DNA from: Hypericum androsaemum
Taxonomy: Eukaryota; Streptophyta; Magnoliopsida; Malpighiales; Hypericaceae
Assembly: GCA_963995505.1 (NCBI GenBank)
Contig: OZ023186.1
Coordinates: 19,413,570-19,477,569 of the forward strand
Reading direction: 5' to 3'
Length of the DNA stretch: 64,000 bases
The stretch's first letter is position 1; every line of letters begins with the position of its first letter. The translations under genes were made by a program, and so were the position numbers. Under the pieces are notes generated by a model that was not told where the DNA came from, did not search any database, and worked only from the letters and a program-made list of their open reading frames with translations. Shown piece after piece: positions 21,104 through 33,439 of this stretch.

Positions 21104-24100
21104 TCAACTAACCTTGTCCTCAAGGTTGTGAGCAGCAACAATCGATGGAAATTTAGTACAGACATCAGCTAAATCCTCCCAAGAATCATCATCAGTACTG
21201 AGATTGGTCCAAGACACCAAAACTTGATCAACCAACTGATTGCCCCTCTGCAATTTTCTCTCTGCAACAATCCTAGCAGGTTGAACATTGAATTCACCTT
21301 CTGTGTTCATAGTCGGCAGCTCAGGCATGACCACAGCAGTTGGTGGTAATCCTCTTTTTAGCAAAGAAACATGAAGATAGGATGAATTAAACTACTCCTG
21401 GGTAATGCTAACTTGTATGCCACTTTACCATATTTCTGCAGCACTTCATAGGGGCCATAAAACTTCGCTGACAGCTTAAGATTCCTTCTCATCGCCACAC
21501 TTGTTTGTCTATAGGGCTGCAGTTTTAGATACACCCAATCTCCCACCTCAAACTCTCGTTCAGATCTTCGCTTATCAGCTTGCACCATCATACGGCTTTG
21601 GGCTCGGAGCAAATTAGCAGCAATGACCTTCAATACAGCTACCCGGGCTGTGAGATAATCATCAACTGCAGCAATGGCACTCGATTGTGCGTGCCATCCA
21701 GGTAATTCAGGTGCAGCATAGCCATAAAGAGCTTCAAATGGTGTCATCTTGAGTGATTGATGATAGTTAGTGTTGTACCAATACTCAGCTAAAGCCAACC
21801 ACTGGAACCATAGCTTGGGTTTCTCAAAACAGTAGCACCTTAAGTAGGTCTCAAGACATCTATTCACCCTTTCTGTCTGGCCATCTCCTTGGGGATGATA
21901 TGCAGTAGTATGCTGAACTGTAGTTTCCAAGAGAGTGAAAAGTTCTTGCCAGAGTTTGCTTGTGAAAATCTTGTCTCTATCACACACCATAGTTCTGGGA
22001 ATTCCATGTAGCTTGCAGACCCCATCCACTAGTAATTTAGCCACTTGCAGAGCAGAGAAAGGATATGTTAATGCCAAGAAGTGACTGTACTTCGTGAACC
22101 TGTCTACAACCACTAGGATGACATCTTTCCCATGAGATTTTGGTAATCCCTCAATGAAATCCATTGAGATATCCTGCCATGCTTGCTGAGGGATAGGTAG
22201 AGGTTGTAATAGACCTGGAAAAGCCACATTCTCATCTTTACATTTCTTACAAACATCACATTGTGATACTGCAGCTTGTACTTCTCTCTTTAGTCCAGGC
22301 CAATAAAACAACTTCTGGATGCGTTCATAACTTCCCACCATTCCAGAATGACCACCAATTGCTGCCTTGTGCATTTCCTCTACTAAATGGGCTCTTAAAG
22401 GACCATAACTTCCCACATATATGCGTCCCTTAAATCTCAGTATTCCCTCAGTCAATTTATAATGTGGTTCTGCACCTTCATCCACCAACAACTTAGTCTG
22501 CAGCTTTTGAGCAAAAGCATCTTGCTGATAAGAGTCAATGATCTCCAAATGCCATTTAGGAAATATGACAGTGGTCGAGAGTAAGAGCAGCTCGCCTCGA
22601 GTCTGCAATTCTTCTTCAATATTCTTTCTGGATAAAGCATCAGCCGCAATATTTTCTTTTCCCTTTTTGTAGAGAATAGAAAAGTCCAGACCAAGCAGTT
22701 TCGAAATGGCTTTCTTCTGCAGACTTGTGTTCACTTTTTGTTCTAACAAATACTTGATGCTTGATTGATCTGTCTTGATGTAAAAGTGGCCGTTTTCCAG
22801 GTATGGTCTCCACTTATCCACTGCTGCTAACACGGCCAGTAACTCTTTCTCATAAATCGATCGCCCAGCATTTCTAGGACAAAAGGACTGACTCAGATAA
22901 GCCAAAGGTCTACCCTGCTGCATTAAAACTGCTCCCATTCCATCCTTACATGCATCAGTCTCCAATACAAAAGGTTGATGGAAATCAGGAAGAGCCAATA
23001 CGGGAGCTTCAGTCATGCTCTTTCTCAACTGATAGAAAGCTTGCTCTGCTGCAGAATTCCACACAAACCCACCCTAAACCCACCCTTCTTCAAGAGATTA
23101 TATAAGGGTCTACAGATTATACCATAATTCTTGATAAACTTTCTGTAATAACCTGTTAAACCCAGAAAGCTTCTCACATCGGCAACATTGCGAGGTAATT
23201 GCCAAGTGGCCATCGCCTCAATCTTAGCTGGATCAGTACTAACTCCTGCAGCATTTATAACATGCCCCAAGTACTCAATTTGACCTGCTCCAAATGCGCA
23301 CTTGCTCAATTTAGCAAAGAATTTATGCTTTCTGAATATTTCCAATGCCATTGTCAAGTGCCTAATGTGCTCCTCATAGTTCTTACTATATATTAGTATG
23401 TCATCGAAGAATACTAAGATAAAGTCTCTCAAATGTTCACCAAACACATCATTCATAAGAGCTTGAAAACTTGCTGGTGCATTTGTTAAACCAAATGGCA
23501 TTACCTTGAATTCGTAGTGACCATGGTGAGTTCTGAACGCTGTCTTTGGTATATCCTCCACTTTCATCCGTATTTGGTGATAACCAGACCTTAGATCAAG
23601 CTTTGAAAACACTGTTGCACCATGTAGCTCATCCAAAAGCTCATCGATCATGGGAATTGGGAACTTGTTCTTCACAGTTATATTATTCAACTATCTATAA
23701 TCGATACACATACGCCATGTTCCTTCCTTTTTCTTCACCAATAGGACAGGAGAAGCGAAAGGACTTCTGCTTGGTTATATAAAACCAGCTTGAAGTAATG
23801 CCTTAACCTGATCTTCAATCTCTGTTTTCTGGAAATAGGGATATCTGTAGGGCCTCTGACTAACAGGTTTTGCATCTGGGATCAATGTTATCTCATGATC
23901 AAACGTCCTGGAAGGAGGTAATTTAGTAGGCTCTTGGAATATATCATCAAACCTTGACAACAGCTTCTGCAATTCTGCCTGGAAACTGATATCTTTAGTC
24001 TTGATATACTGATTTTTCTTTCCTGGCACTTTCTCAACCACCTCAGCCAACCAAAAGATCTCTTCAACTTGACTCTCCACTCTTTTTTTTATTGCCTTAT

Positions 24101-25865
24101 GCAGTTGCTCACACCTCATATAATAACATTCTGCAGAAGTCAATTCTGTAGCATCCACTCTCATCACCTGCAACTTGTGCACATCATCTTCGGTCATTCC
24201 CTTAAGCACTGTCGATTTTCCATCCTTTTTTACAATGGCTTGCATTTTCCAGAAGTCAAACTCAACTGAGGTTCCAGGTTTCTCACCCTTCATCCAATCC
24301 GTGCCTAAAACCATATCATATCCACCAAGTTTCAAGATTCTCATGTCTCTATTGAACTTGTGGCCTCCCATCTCCCACTCAAATCCCTTACATTGGTCTT
24401 TACTCATCATCTTCTCACCATTGGCTACTGTAACAACAACTGGAGAGATTGAATTAGACTTAAGAGACAATGACTGCACCACATTGTCATCGATGAAGCT
24501 GAATGTGCTGCCTGAATCCAACAATACCAAGAGTGGTTTCTCCTTACTCTTGCCTTTCACTTTCAAAGTTCCACACTGAGTATTGTTGTCTACTTCAACA
24601 GCTTGTAAGGAAATGATTGCAGCTCCACTAAACCGTTTCTTATCCTCATTCAACTCCTCTTCACTATCCAATTCCTCATGTTCATCCCAAGTCAATGAGT
24701 TGAGAGTAGGTTTCTTCTTGTTAGCACAAACATGACCTCTAAACCAATTGTCCCCACATGTATAACAAGTTGGTTCCTTATTGACTGTTCTGGAATTATT
24801 ATTACTCACATTATTGCTACCACTACCACTCTTAGAGCTAGAAAAGCTGTTACTCCTACTTCCAGGTGAATAGTTAGTGTTCTTGCTATATGTGGCTCCT
24901 CTATTTTCACTTCCCACATTCCTGTAAAGCTGTCTGTGCTTGAACATGGCCGAAATTGCTGTTGCGTTCAACTTCGCTGATCGAATTGCTTCAGCTAACG
25001 ATGCGGGTCTAACAGCAGATACCATAGCGTTAATGTCCTCTTCCAAACCAGCCAAGAAACTTGAGGTAAAGTATTTCTCTGTTAACTGTCTATTCTCTAA
25101 CAGCATCAACCCTTTAAGCTCTTCAAACTTATTCACGTAATCTTCAACACTTCCAGTTTGCCTCAATTGATTAAATTCTTTTACTAAAGAATCATAACCC
25201 CTGTCACCAAATCTTAGATACAAGGCCTCAACAAATTCTTCCCATCTTGCCCTCCTATGATCCAAGATCCATGACAAGAACCAGATATCTGCCCTCTCAT
25301 CCAGGTAAAGGCTAGCTACATCAATTTTTTTCTCATCCGTGATTCGATTAACCCTAAAGTACTTTTCACATCTTCGCACCCAAGCCCTAGGGTTAATTCC
25401 ACAAAAGAAAGGAATATCAATCTTTAATGAACCAGGAATTACCTGCATAATTTCTTGACGCTCTACCGCGCGATGTCGCTGATTCATCTCAGGAATTCCT
25501 TCGAACCCGAGCCGTGAAACAACCGTTTCTAGCGAAGGTTGGCGTTGCGGACGACTCTCTTCAGCTCGCGACCCACTTGAATCACCATGGTAGCTTTCCT
25601 TCTGGGGACCCAGAGGGTTAGGAAGTAGAGGCGAATCTCGGTCAACCACTGGCGATTTCCCCATGGCGGTCATAAACGACTTTAGAGTGGCCTCCAGAGA
25701 GTTAAATCTCTCACGGTTGAGGTTTTCCATCGACTCCATTCGATCACGAAGCTCTTCGAACTGAGCTCGACGCTCGATGTTTTCCTCCTCTAGGATCCCA
25801 ACCTGATTCCTCAATTGTTGGTCGATTCCTTGATTTGGTTGTTCCATAGCTCTCTTACGAGTCAT
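21104..25865 (-). pseudogene. gag-pol of the gypsy element, broken by two stops and two frameshifts
   Basis: Starts at ATG 25865. Order on the minus strand: coiled-coil gag; retrotransposon gag core (WFLSWILDHRRARWEEF); zinc knuckle (CYTCGDNWFRGHVC); protease (LLDSGSTFSFID); RT (catalytic FFDD near 23420); RNase H (LETDACKDGMGAVLMQ); integrase (DFIEGLPKSHGKD, YHPQGDGQTERVN); chromo-like C-terminus (ARIVAERKL, DDDSWEDL). Breaks: TAA near 23776 and TAG near 23692, both readable as C-to-T changes of Gln codons; a 10-bp tandem duplication near 23070 that shifts the frame before RNase H; a 1-bp loss near 21360. It cannot produce a full polyprotein. Confidence 0.92.
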
Positions 25866-25902
25866 TAGCTTCTTAATCCGAGGACGAGAGGCTCTGATAC
25901 CA

Positions 25903-26197
25903 TGTAAAGTCCAAGCCTTTAGCTGGGATTAATAGCGGAAACGTTGGAAGAAGAAGGGAGAGAGAGAGAGAGAAAGGAAGGAGAAGAGATAACTGTCTCT
26001 ATTAGAATGTGGTAAAATTCAGAATAATCCTTTCAGCCATGTACAATTCTATCTATAATTCCTGGCCCAGGTACAGCATAAGCCCAATGGACCTCACAAT
26101 ACTAGAACCCAGCTACTTTACCCGCCTTTTATCAACTTTCCCGCGTCTTCCTCTTCATCCAATCAGTAAATGCCACGTCATCGATCCGTACATTACA
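25903..26197 (-). repeat. 5' LTR of the gypsy element
   Basis: 295 bp, nearly identical to the 3' LTR. The primer-binding site follows at its inner edge. Confidence 0.9.
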
Positions 26198-28525
26198 GTC
26201 GTGTGCATATCCATCATCACCATCGGCTCAGGGTTCCTTGTACCAGGCGCATACCAGTTCATCCACATGGGTATCAGCTATCCGAATGTGGCGTTTCAGA
26301 ATTGACTGCACTATTCCATGTCCTTTTGAAGCAACCAACAAGAGCAGCTTGGTTCTAGTTAGATTAGGCCATAGCACAGGATTAGGCTTCTTCCAGTTCT
26401 AGTACAGGTTGCCTGAATGACAAAATGGAGTCCGTTAGCGGATGATAAGCATTTGGGTGCATGAGTAGTCGGCTGTCGTGCAGATGTAATCAAGCTTGAG
26501 ATTTTGATGTTCCCATTGGATCCTTGACCATATTTTATGTTTCTCTGTCCATAACTGCGATGCTTCAAGACTTCAGGGGAGCATCTTATCCTCAAAGAAA
26601 GGCCAGGCATTTTTTTTTCTCTTTGAAATCTCGCATATTCAAGAGTCGAGGATTACCGGATCCTATTTTAGACGGTAACTCTCCTAATCCTAATGATGTT
26701 TTTTATGGACTTGAACACAATACCTCTTTGAGTGAATCCAGTTTCGAACAACTCCACTTCTATTTCTTCCACCGTTAAAGCTAAGCCCATTGGGCTTGCT
26801 CCAACTAGGTTATAGATTTCAGATAGAATATGGGCCAGGGTCGAATTAAACTAAAACCTCGTCTCCGAAGGCTCTTTGAAAAGAAAAAAAAGACCCCTTT
26901 TTTCATTCTTTTCTCTTTACTGAAATTACATGGTAACCAGATTGTTACACGAACAATTAATTTTTGCTTAACCTAGGTTGGTATAAATGAGCCACAAAAT
27001 TCTCCTAACCAATTTTTTTTATAGCCGTATATAGTTTGAACTCAATCTCTGATTAAACTATGATAATCTGTATCAATTGATCTACTAACTATGTATGGTT
27101 TTATTATTTTTAATTTTTCAAGAACTGATTATGAGGAAACTGTCGAGAAAAAATGGATTATGTGGATGTGGGAATGACGTTGTAGCTGTTGCCAACCCTA
27201 ACTATTCTAATTATAGCTCGATCGGATTCGAACCATTTGCTCATCAATGTAAATAGTTGTTGGAGGCCTAAACCGGAAGTTGTCGGTGGAAGGCATCGAC
27301 AGCGCATTCCCTGCCCCTCCCGTTGCTGGCTTCTTCTCTGACAAAAAGACCCCATCAGCTGCGCCGTCATGGGCCCCACAGATATTTCTATCGGTCTCCC
27401 GCCCAAGGTAACGTGTAGTTGTACTAATCAGCCTTCAAAGACGAGAGAATCTACCAATGTGCCCCTCTTCTCAAGGATGTTATTATGGTCATTGACTCAT
27501 TGGTCAATGGGCTTCTTGATAAGAAAATAAATTTTAGTTAAAATATTTAGAAACGAATAATCTCATTTGGTCAACTTCAGTTGAAGTAAGGTTGAAGAAG
27601 TAGTCGATGAAATTCAGGTGAATATTTGATTTATGCAGAAAAAATCAAGATAACGAATCTGAAAAATCGAGAGCGCACTAACATTGCGTGGGGCATTATT
27701 AAGGATTATTTTCCTCAATTATAGTAAATCCGATTCAGATTTGATTGTTGACTGCCGTCAACGAATCGATTGGATTGCTAATATATAGAAGATGTCATGA
27801 GATCGATAGTACATAATTGCTGCCAGATGTTTGGGCCCCGTACTTCCACAGATCTCTTACATTGTTCGGAGACCGGACGAAGCTTAGGTGAGATATGGAA
27901 TGGTAGACCATAGATAGATCGCTTGCTTGAGGGTGTGGTTTTGAGACAAAAAAATATCTTGAATTTGATGATTTGAATCATATCAAGTGTCGAATTGACC
28001 AATTTATAAAGTATCAGTGGCATCGTTGATAAATTCGTATCACTCGAACGATTGATAAAATATCAATATCGAACTTTTGTTGAAAACCTCTGAAATATAT
28101 CAGACAATTTAAATATAAAGTAATCAATTCACTAATTTTTTTAATAGATTCACTTGTTATTGGGTATTCACAAAAAATGAAAAGAGTACCTTAATTTATG
28201 ATCAAGTGATGCTTCATTCAACCATGTGACATGTTCCCCCAACTACTTTCACTTAATTCCAAACCGCCAGTTGACGCTAGTCGCGCATTGGTAATCGGCG
28301 ATGCCACATATGTCTACCTGCAAGATCTTGTCGTTAAATCTTTCTTTTCATCACCTATTTTTCAGTTGTAGTAGGTAAATTTAGAATCATAAAGTTGTTG
28401 ATAAAGACACTTTTGAGGTTTCACGGAAGATTTCGATTAAGCGAATGTTATGACAATATTAGCAAAGCCGACTTCAAAACAGGTAGGAAAATGTGTAATT
28501 CTGAATATTATATTTTGAAAAAAAC
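26198..28525. other. AT-rich intergenic region
   Basis: Short open frames only. 26198-26310 encodes a hydrophobic stretch (CISIITIGSGFLVPGAYQF) that could be a relic exon split from 20790 by the retrotransposon, but I cannot assign it. No repeats or RNA genes recognised. Confidence 0.4.
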
Positions 28526-28556
28526 TACCCTCTCACTCATAAGTATAATACCAGTT

Positions 28557-28834
28557 TTTTTTTTTGAAATAGTGGGTCAAACTCCTAAATATCAACTAAA
28601 ATAAGTACAAATACAGCAAAAAAGACATCATATCTAAAATTCGAACTCCTACCAACAGGATCGTGCAACACCTCATCCCGATGATTGCTATTACTAGTCT
28701 CAAAAAGGGTATTTTTTTTCTCGAAATTGCGGTCGCCGATCTCAGTAAAATACTCCCGCTCTAAAAATTTAATGAAAAAATTTGCAGGAAGAAAGGAGTA
28801 CCTCCCACCTTGACACTGAAACTGCAAAATCTGA
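28557..28834 (-). mobile_element. LINE 3' fragment in the FLA promoter, long target duplication
   Basis: The minus strand reads PANFFIKFLEREYFTEIGDRN, equivalent to the tail (FFIEFLLHEGFTEAGGRN) of the LINE at 17553-18063. An imperfect ~30-bp direct repeat (TACCCTC..ACTCATAAGTATAA.ACCAGTT) flanks it at 28526-28556 and 28835-28863. The insertion ends about 90 bp before the FLA start codon. Confidence 0.8.
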
Positions 28835-28954
28835 TACCCTCACTCATAAGTATAACACCAGTTCCACTCTTTCTCCTCCCACTTCCCAACTTCACTCTCT
28901 CTCTCTCTCCAAAAACCACTCCTCATACTCATCCCCTCCCTCCCACTCTCTAAA

Positions 28955-31392
28955 ATGCGGCTCCACCTGCTACTGGTTCTAGTAACCGCCGCCGGGGCGG
29001 AGGCGCACAACATCACGCGGCTGCTGTCCCACCACCCGGCATTCTCCACCTTCAACCAGTACCTAACCGAGACCCACCTTGCCGGCGAGATCAACCGCCG
29101 GACGACGATCACCGTCTGCGCCGTGGACAACGCCGCCATGTCCACCCTCCTGGCCTCCCGCCCCTCCATCTCCACCATCAAGAACGTCCTCTCCCTCCAC
29201 GTCCTCCTCGACTACTTCGGCGCCAAGAAGCTCCACCAGATCACCAACGGCACCGCCCTCGCCGCCACCCTCTTCCAGGCCACCGGCGACGCCCCCGATT
29301 CCGCCGGCTTCGTCAACATCACCGATTCCAAGGGCGGGAAGGTCGCCATGGGACCCCAAGACAACGGCGGGAAGCTCGACGTCTTCTATGTCAAGTCGCT
29401 CGAGGAGGTCCCTTACAATATTTCCGTTATCCAGGTATCAAATTCGAGTTCGAGTTCGGTTGGATATTTGAATTGAAACTTTTTGTATGTTAATTATGTT
29501 ATTCTTTTTCCAAAAAATGATTTTTCAGATTTTCATTTTTCTTATTTTTTACTATAGGGTGGGTTTGGCAGTTTTTCCACTTGATGGAAAATATTTCTAG
29601 GTACATTTGTAAGTGACCAATTTTTCAATTTTTTATAAGTAAAATTTTATTTATTAAAAAACCAGTCTCAGTAGTAAGGTCTCAAATTTACTATTTATTG
29701 CACTATATAGTGCTCATGAGCACATTTTATCTAGACAAACATAAGATAATAACTGATCTAAGAAGTAACAGAAATGAATTATCTTACAATTAATTCATCA
29801 ACAAATTTTAAGATTAATTGCCGATTTTTCAATTTTGTCCCTTTGTTTTTTTCCTCATGTACTGCATGTGGCAAGTTTTCCAATTTTAGGTTTCTGTAGA
29901 GCACTTACTATATTATTTTTAGGAAACAAACGGATACTTGTATATTAAATTAATTATTCTTATGGCAAAATAATATTTATATACATAATGAGCGCAGGTT
30001 AGCAAGATCTTCCCGTCTGCCGTGGCAGAGGCGCCGACGCCGGGGCCCAGTGAAGTGAACTTAACGGACATAATGTCGGCGCACGGTTGCAAGGTTTTCG
30101 CCGACACTCTGTTGGCTAACCATGAGGCCTCCAAGACCTACCAGGTATATATTTTTACAGTTTTATTATATTAAAATGATTATATTATAATTTTGGTATT
30201 TGTAAATTTAAACATCATAATAAAATTAGATATATTTAAAATTATCTCGATTTGACAGGTTTAATACGTTGGATTGGGAGACGAAAGTTCTAGGTCGTCT
30301 CCCAGTCCCTTTTTAAAAACATCGAGTATCTGAGTATCTGGCAACTTGGCGGGTTAGCTAGCTCTGGGCATTACTTTTATATTAATTTGTCCAAGCTCGG
30401 GAAGAAGTTTTTGATTTAGGCATACCGTAGAAATAAGGATAAATTAATTACCTAGTACAAAAGATGGACGGATAATTAATTATTTCCTATCCGTATTGAT
30501 ATTGGTCGGTTGGAATCATGTCACCGGCAAGAATATATAGCTCCGGAAAGAGTTGCATGCACCATTATTTAGTACTTGGGACCTCCTTGGTTAGTGGTCC
30601 TGGTACTTGCAATGCATGCGAAGTTTATTGTTCTCTTTATTAGTTCGAATTCAGGTTAGTCGGATCAATTAATGTTCGGATGTTTTCAAGTGCATCGAGT
30701 AAAATCTCAGTGCCAAAAAATAATATTCTTATGTGCATTCATTTTTCCTAATTTTTTTGGGTATGGGAAGTAATAATCAATGTTCCATTCCGGCATGTGA
30801 TGATCAGGACAATGTGGAGGGAGGATTGACGGTGTTTTGTCCGATGGATGATCCATTCAAAGCCTTCTTACCAAGGTACAAGAACTTGTCAGCCTCAGGG
30901 AAAGTGTCGCTCCTTGAATTCTTTGGTGTCCCTGTTTACCGGTCCCTAGAGTCCTTGAAGTCCAACAATGGAGTGATGAACACATTGGCCACTAATGGGG
31001 CTAACAAGTTCGATTTCACGGTGCAAAATGATGGCACGGTCGTGACGCTCAAGACCAAGAGCGTCACAGCCAAGATCACAGGGACTTTGATCGACGAGTA
31101 GCCGCTCGCGATATTCACCATTGACAAGGCCCTGCTTCCGAGAGAGTTGTTCAAGGATGCACCATCCCCTACCCCGGCCCCTGCGCCGGCACCAGAGGAG
31201 GTAGCGGATGCACCAAAGTCGCATAAACACCGTGCTCCAGAATCACCAGCCAATTCACCCGCTGACTCGCCAGACGGCGACGACGCTGACGACACTGCCA
31301 GTGATGACAATGCTGGTGTGAGGTGTGGTGGGGGAAGGATCGTGATCACCATGGTGTTGAGTTTGTTCTTGTGGCTTTTGTCGGTGTCCTAG
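28955..31392 (+). pseudogene. Fasciclin-like arabinogalactan protein (FLA1 type) with premature stop
   Basis: Exons 28955-29434, 29998-30144 and 30808-31392 share phase 0. The protein has a signal peptide, a first fasciclin domain (HNITRLLSHHPAFSTFN, TVCAVDNAAMSTLL), a Pro-rich AGP spacer (AEAPTPGPSEVN), a second fasciclin domain (NLTDIMSAHGCKVFADTL, GGLTVFCPMDDPF, VLLP-like LLPRELF), a second AGP region (PAPAPAPE) and a GPI-type hydrophobic tail. TAG at 31099-31101, where the family has Gln (DE-Q-PLAIFTIDK), truncates the product to 306 of 403 residues, removing the end of the second fasciclin domain, the AGP region and the anchor. Everything after the stop remains open and well conserved, so the lesion is recent or a base error. 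Confidence 0.88.
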
Positions 31393-32612
31393 TATGTTCA
31401 GTCCACGGTTCTCTTTCCGCTGTTAATTTTTTCTTACCCCTTTTGTTTTCACTTAGTTGATTGAGTGCAATTATTTTGGGGCTTTGTTTTGTATCTCGTG
31501 CTAGATGCTGTAGATTTTCATACAGATGATTGTCGACGTCTTTTCCAAGAGCTGAGGCTTTGCCCCAGAGAACTTGTTGCCATTTTATCATTTTCTTCTC
31601 GGAGCTTGGTTTTACTATTGGTGTTAGGTTATTCGTATTTAATCCAATACGCTAAAGACCAAATTATGTTAGATGAGTTTAATTCATTATAAATAATACT
31701 CGTTGACATCCTGAAGTAGTAGAGGAGGGAAATGTCTCCATTAGGGCCATTGTTTTAAAAAATATCTGAAAACTGACCCAAATTTTGATCCGACCTCTAG
31801 GTCAACCGATCTGACCGATCAAACTAAAACTTTTTATTTTAAATATATAGGTAAATAATATTTACCTTGAGAATTATTAATTCTCAGTATTTGCACCGGT
31901 CAAAAAAGTCCATGACAGAGTTAAACACTGGGCCCCATTAAAAAGCACTTGAAATCGCACACCTAAACTAAACATTACAACCCTCCTAAATTTTTCTTGA
32001 CCCAAAAAAAAAAACATTAACCTTATCCTCCTCCTCCATTTCTCTCTTTCTTCCCACGGGAGGACCCACCCTTCTCCTACTCCTTCATTTCTCTTTATTG
32101 GTACAACCTTATACTTGTACCAATAACCTTTCTCAAGACTTGCGGCTCTAGATCTTTAGTCTAAAAAAGGGGGGAAAAGATGGAAGAGAGCTAGGTTGCC
32201 GGAGGTCGGGGATGCCGCAGCGTCGCTTTTGGTTGGGTCGAGGTCGGGGGGAAAATTTAGGGCTTTTTGTGATTTTAATGTTTTTGGGCGAGATCCCCAT
32301 CTAAGTGTTCCTGTCTTTTGCCCAACCTAAAGATCCGGAATTTTTGGGGTCAATTTTTTGGTTCGATTGAAAAATATTCGGTTCGTTACGTGAGCGTACT
32401 TACCACTATTTTTGAGCCGATAAACTATGTTATTTGCGGTCGGACCACGTTTTAAAAACTATGGATTAGGGCAACAAAGGGGAAAAATATATGTACACTG
32501 TAACAATAATAGGAAAAGAGTGATCATATTTGCTTGGTTCGATGAAAAGACTTACGTTCGGACGCTAGGATGATCATACATGGAGGAGAAAGGGAACACA
32601 TGCTGGGGAAGA
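31393..32612. other. Intergenic region
   Basis: FLA 3' flank to about 31650, then AT-rich sequence. No gene, transposon ends or repeats recognised. Confidence 0.45.
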
Positions 32613-33020
32613 TCAAACAGCAATTGATAGAAGTAATAACACGAGTTGAATTGAAACCAGAGGCGAGCAGGAGACGACGGAGTTGTTCACATAGGGCTGA
32701 TATCCATAGGGATATGGAGGGGGGAAATTGCAGCACTGCGCCGGATATGGTGGGCAGTTGATCGGAGACGGTGGACCACTGTACACAGGATACCCGGAAG
32801 GAGGTGGAGGAGGTGATGCCCCACCGTATACCGGGTAGCCGTAAGGCGGCGGAGGCGGAGGAGCCAGCTGGTGGCATGGGTACTGGCAAATGCTGCAGTT
32901 GGTGCAAGCATTTGGTTCGACAGGCGTCGCATCCCTCGAGACTTCCCTCGGATCTGCAGAATCGAGGTAGATCACAGAAAGCCAAATTCCAATCAAGAGA
33001 ACCAAACGTGTTGCCCTCAT
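32613..33020 (-). CDS. Small secreted proline-rich (extensin-like) cell-wall protein
   Basis: 135 residues from ATG 33020; the frame is open upstream, but this ATG directly precedes the signal peptide (RLVLLIGIWLSVIYLDSA). A Cys cluster (NACTNCSICQYPC) follows, then Tyr-Pro-rich repeats (LAPPPPPPYGYPVYGG, SPPPPPSGYPVYSG), a second Cys pair (QCC) and a C-terminal hydrophobic tail (VSIQLVLLLLSIAV) that looks like a GPI-anchor signal. Such proteins are typically wall glycoproteins, here perhaps plasma-membrane anchored. The PxYGYPVYGG duplication is internal. Precise function unknown. Confidence 0.72.
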   Translation of the reverse strand: MRATRLVLLIGIWLSVIYLDSADPREVSRDATPVEPNACTNCSICQYPCHQLAPPPPPPYGYPVYGGASPPPPPSGYPVYSGPPSPINCPPYPAQCCNFPPPYPYGYQPYVNNSVVSCSPLVSIQLVLLLLSIAV

Positions 33021-33439
33021 GATTTTCCAGAGGCAGTAGAGGTTCTTGAAGATGGAGTTTGGGAGTGAAGAAAGAAACCTGACGATCTTATGGTTGGATA
33101 AACATTCCCTTGCTCTGGGTTGGAACTTACACATGGCAGACCACCTGTCTTGTTTATGGAGAGGTGGTCTACGAGATTAATGTGTGTGAGCAGACCCAGG
33201 GAGATGGAGACAAGAGAGCCATCAATGAGTAACAACAAAGATGCTGGTAGGAAGATGGAGATGTCGTGAAAGCATGTGCCTGGCAAATGATTATGACAAC
33301 AAGTAGTGTAGCTGCTATATTTAGCCTTGTTAGAATCTACGAGACTAACCCGCTCCGACACTATCTTAGAATAACTATATCAAGAAGGTAGATCTTCTAA
33401 CTTGTATTCAACATATCATCGCTGGAAATTCCGGCCGCG

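Larger units (their letters stand above)
20796..26197 (-). mobile_element. Ty3/gypsy LTR retrotransposon, chromovirus-like, near-complete but inactivated
   Basis: LTRs at 20796-21092 (3' LTR) and 25903-26197 (5' LTR) differ by about four substitutions plus a GA-repeat length change, so the insertion is fairly young. On the minus strand a primer-binding site (TGGTATCAGAGC, initiator-Met tRNA type, about 25891-25902) abuts the 5' LTR, and a polypurine tract (GAAGAGGGGGAG) precedes the 3' LTR. The expected 5-bp target duplication is not seen: left flank ATGTC, right flank GTCGT. Confidence 0.93.

Noticed and set aside
29063..29471. Open frames of about 100-130 residues in other frames of FLA exon 1
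   Set aside because: High GC content removes stop codons; only the fasciclin frame has a recognisable domain.
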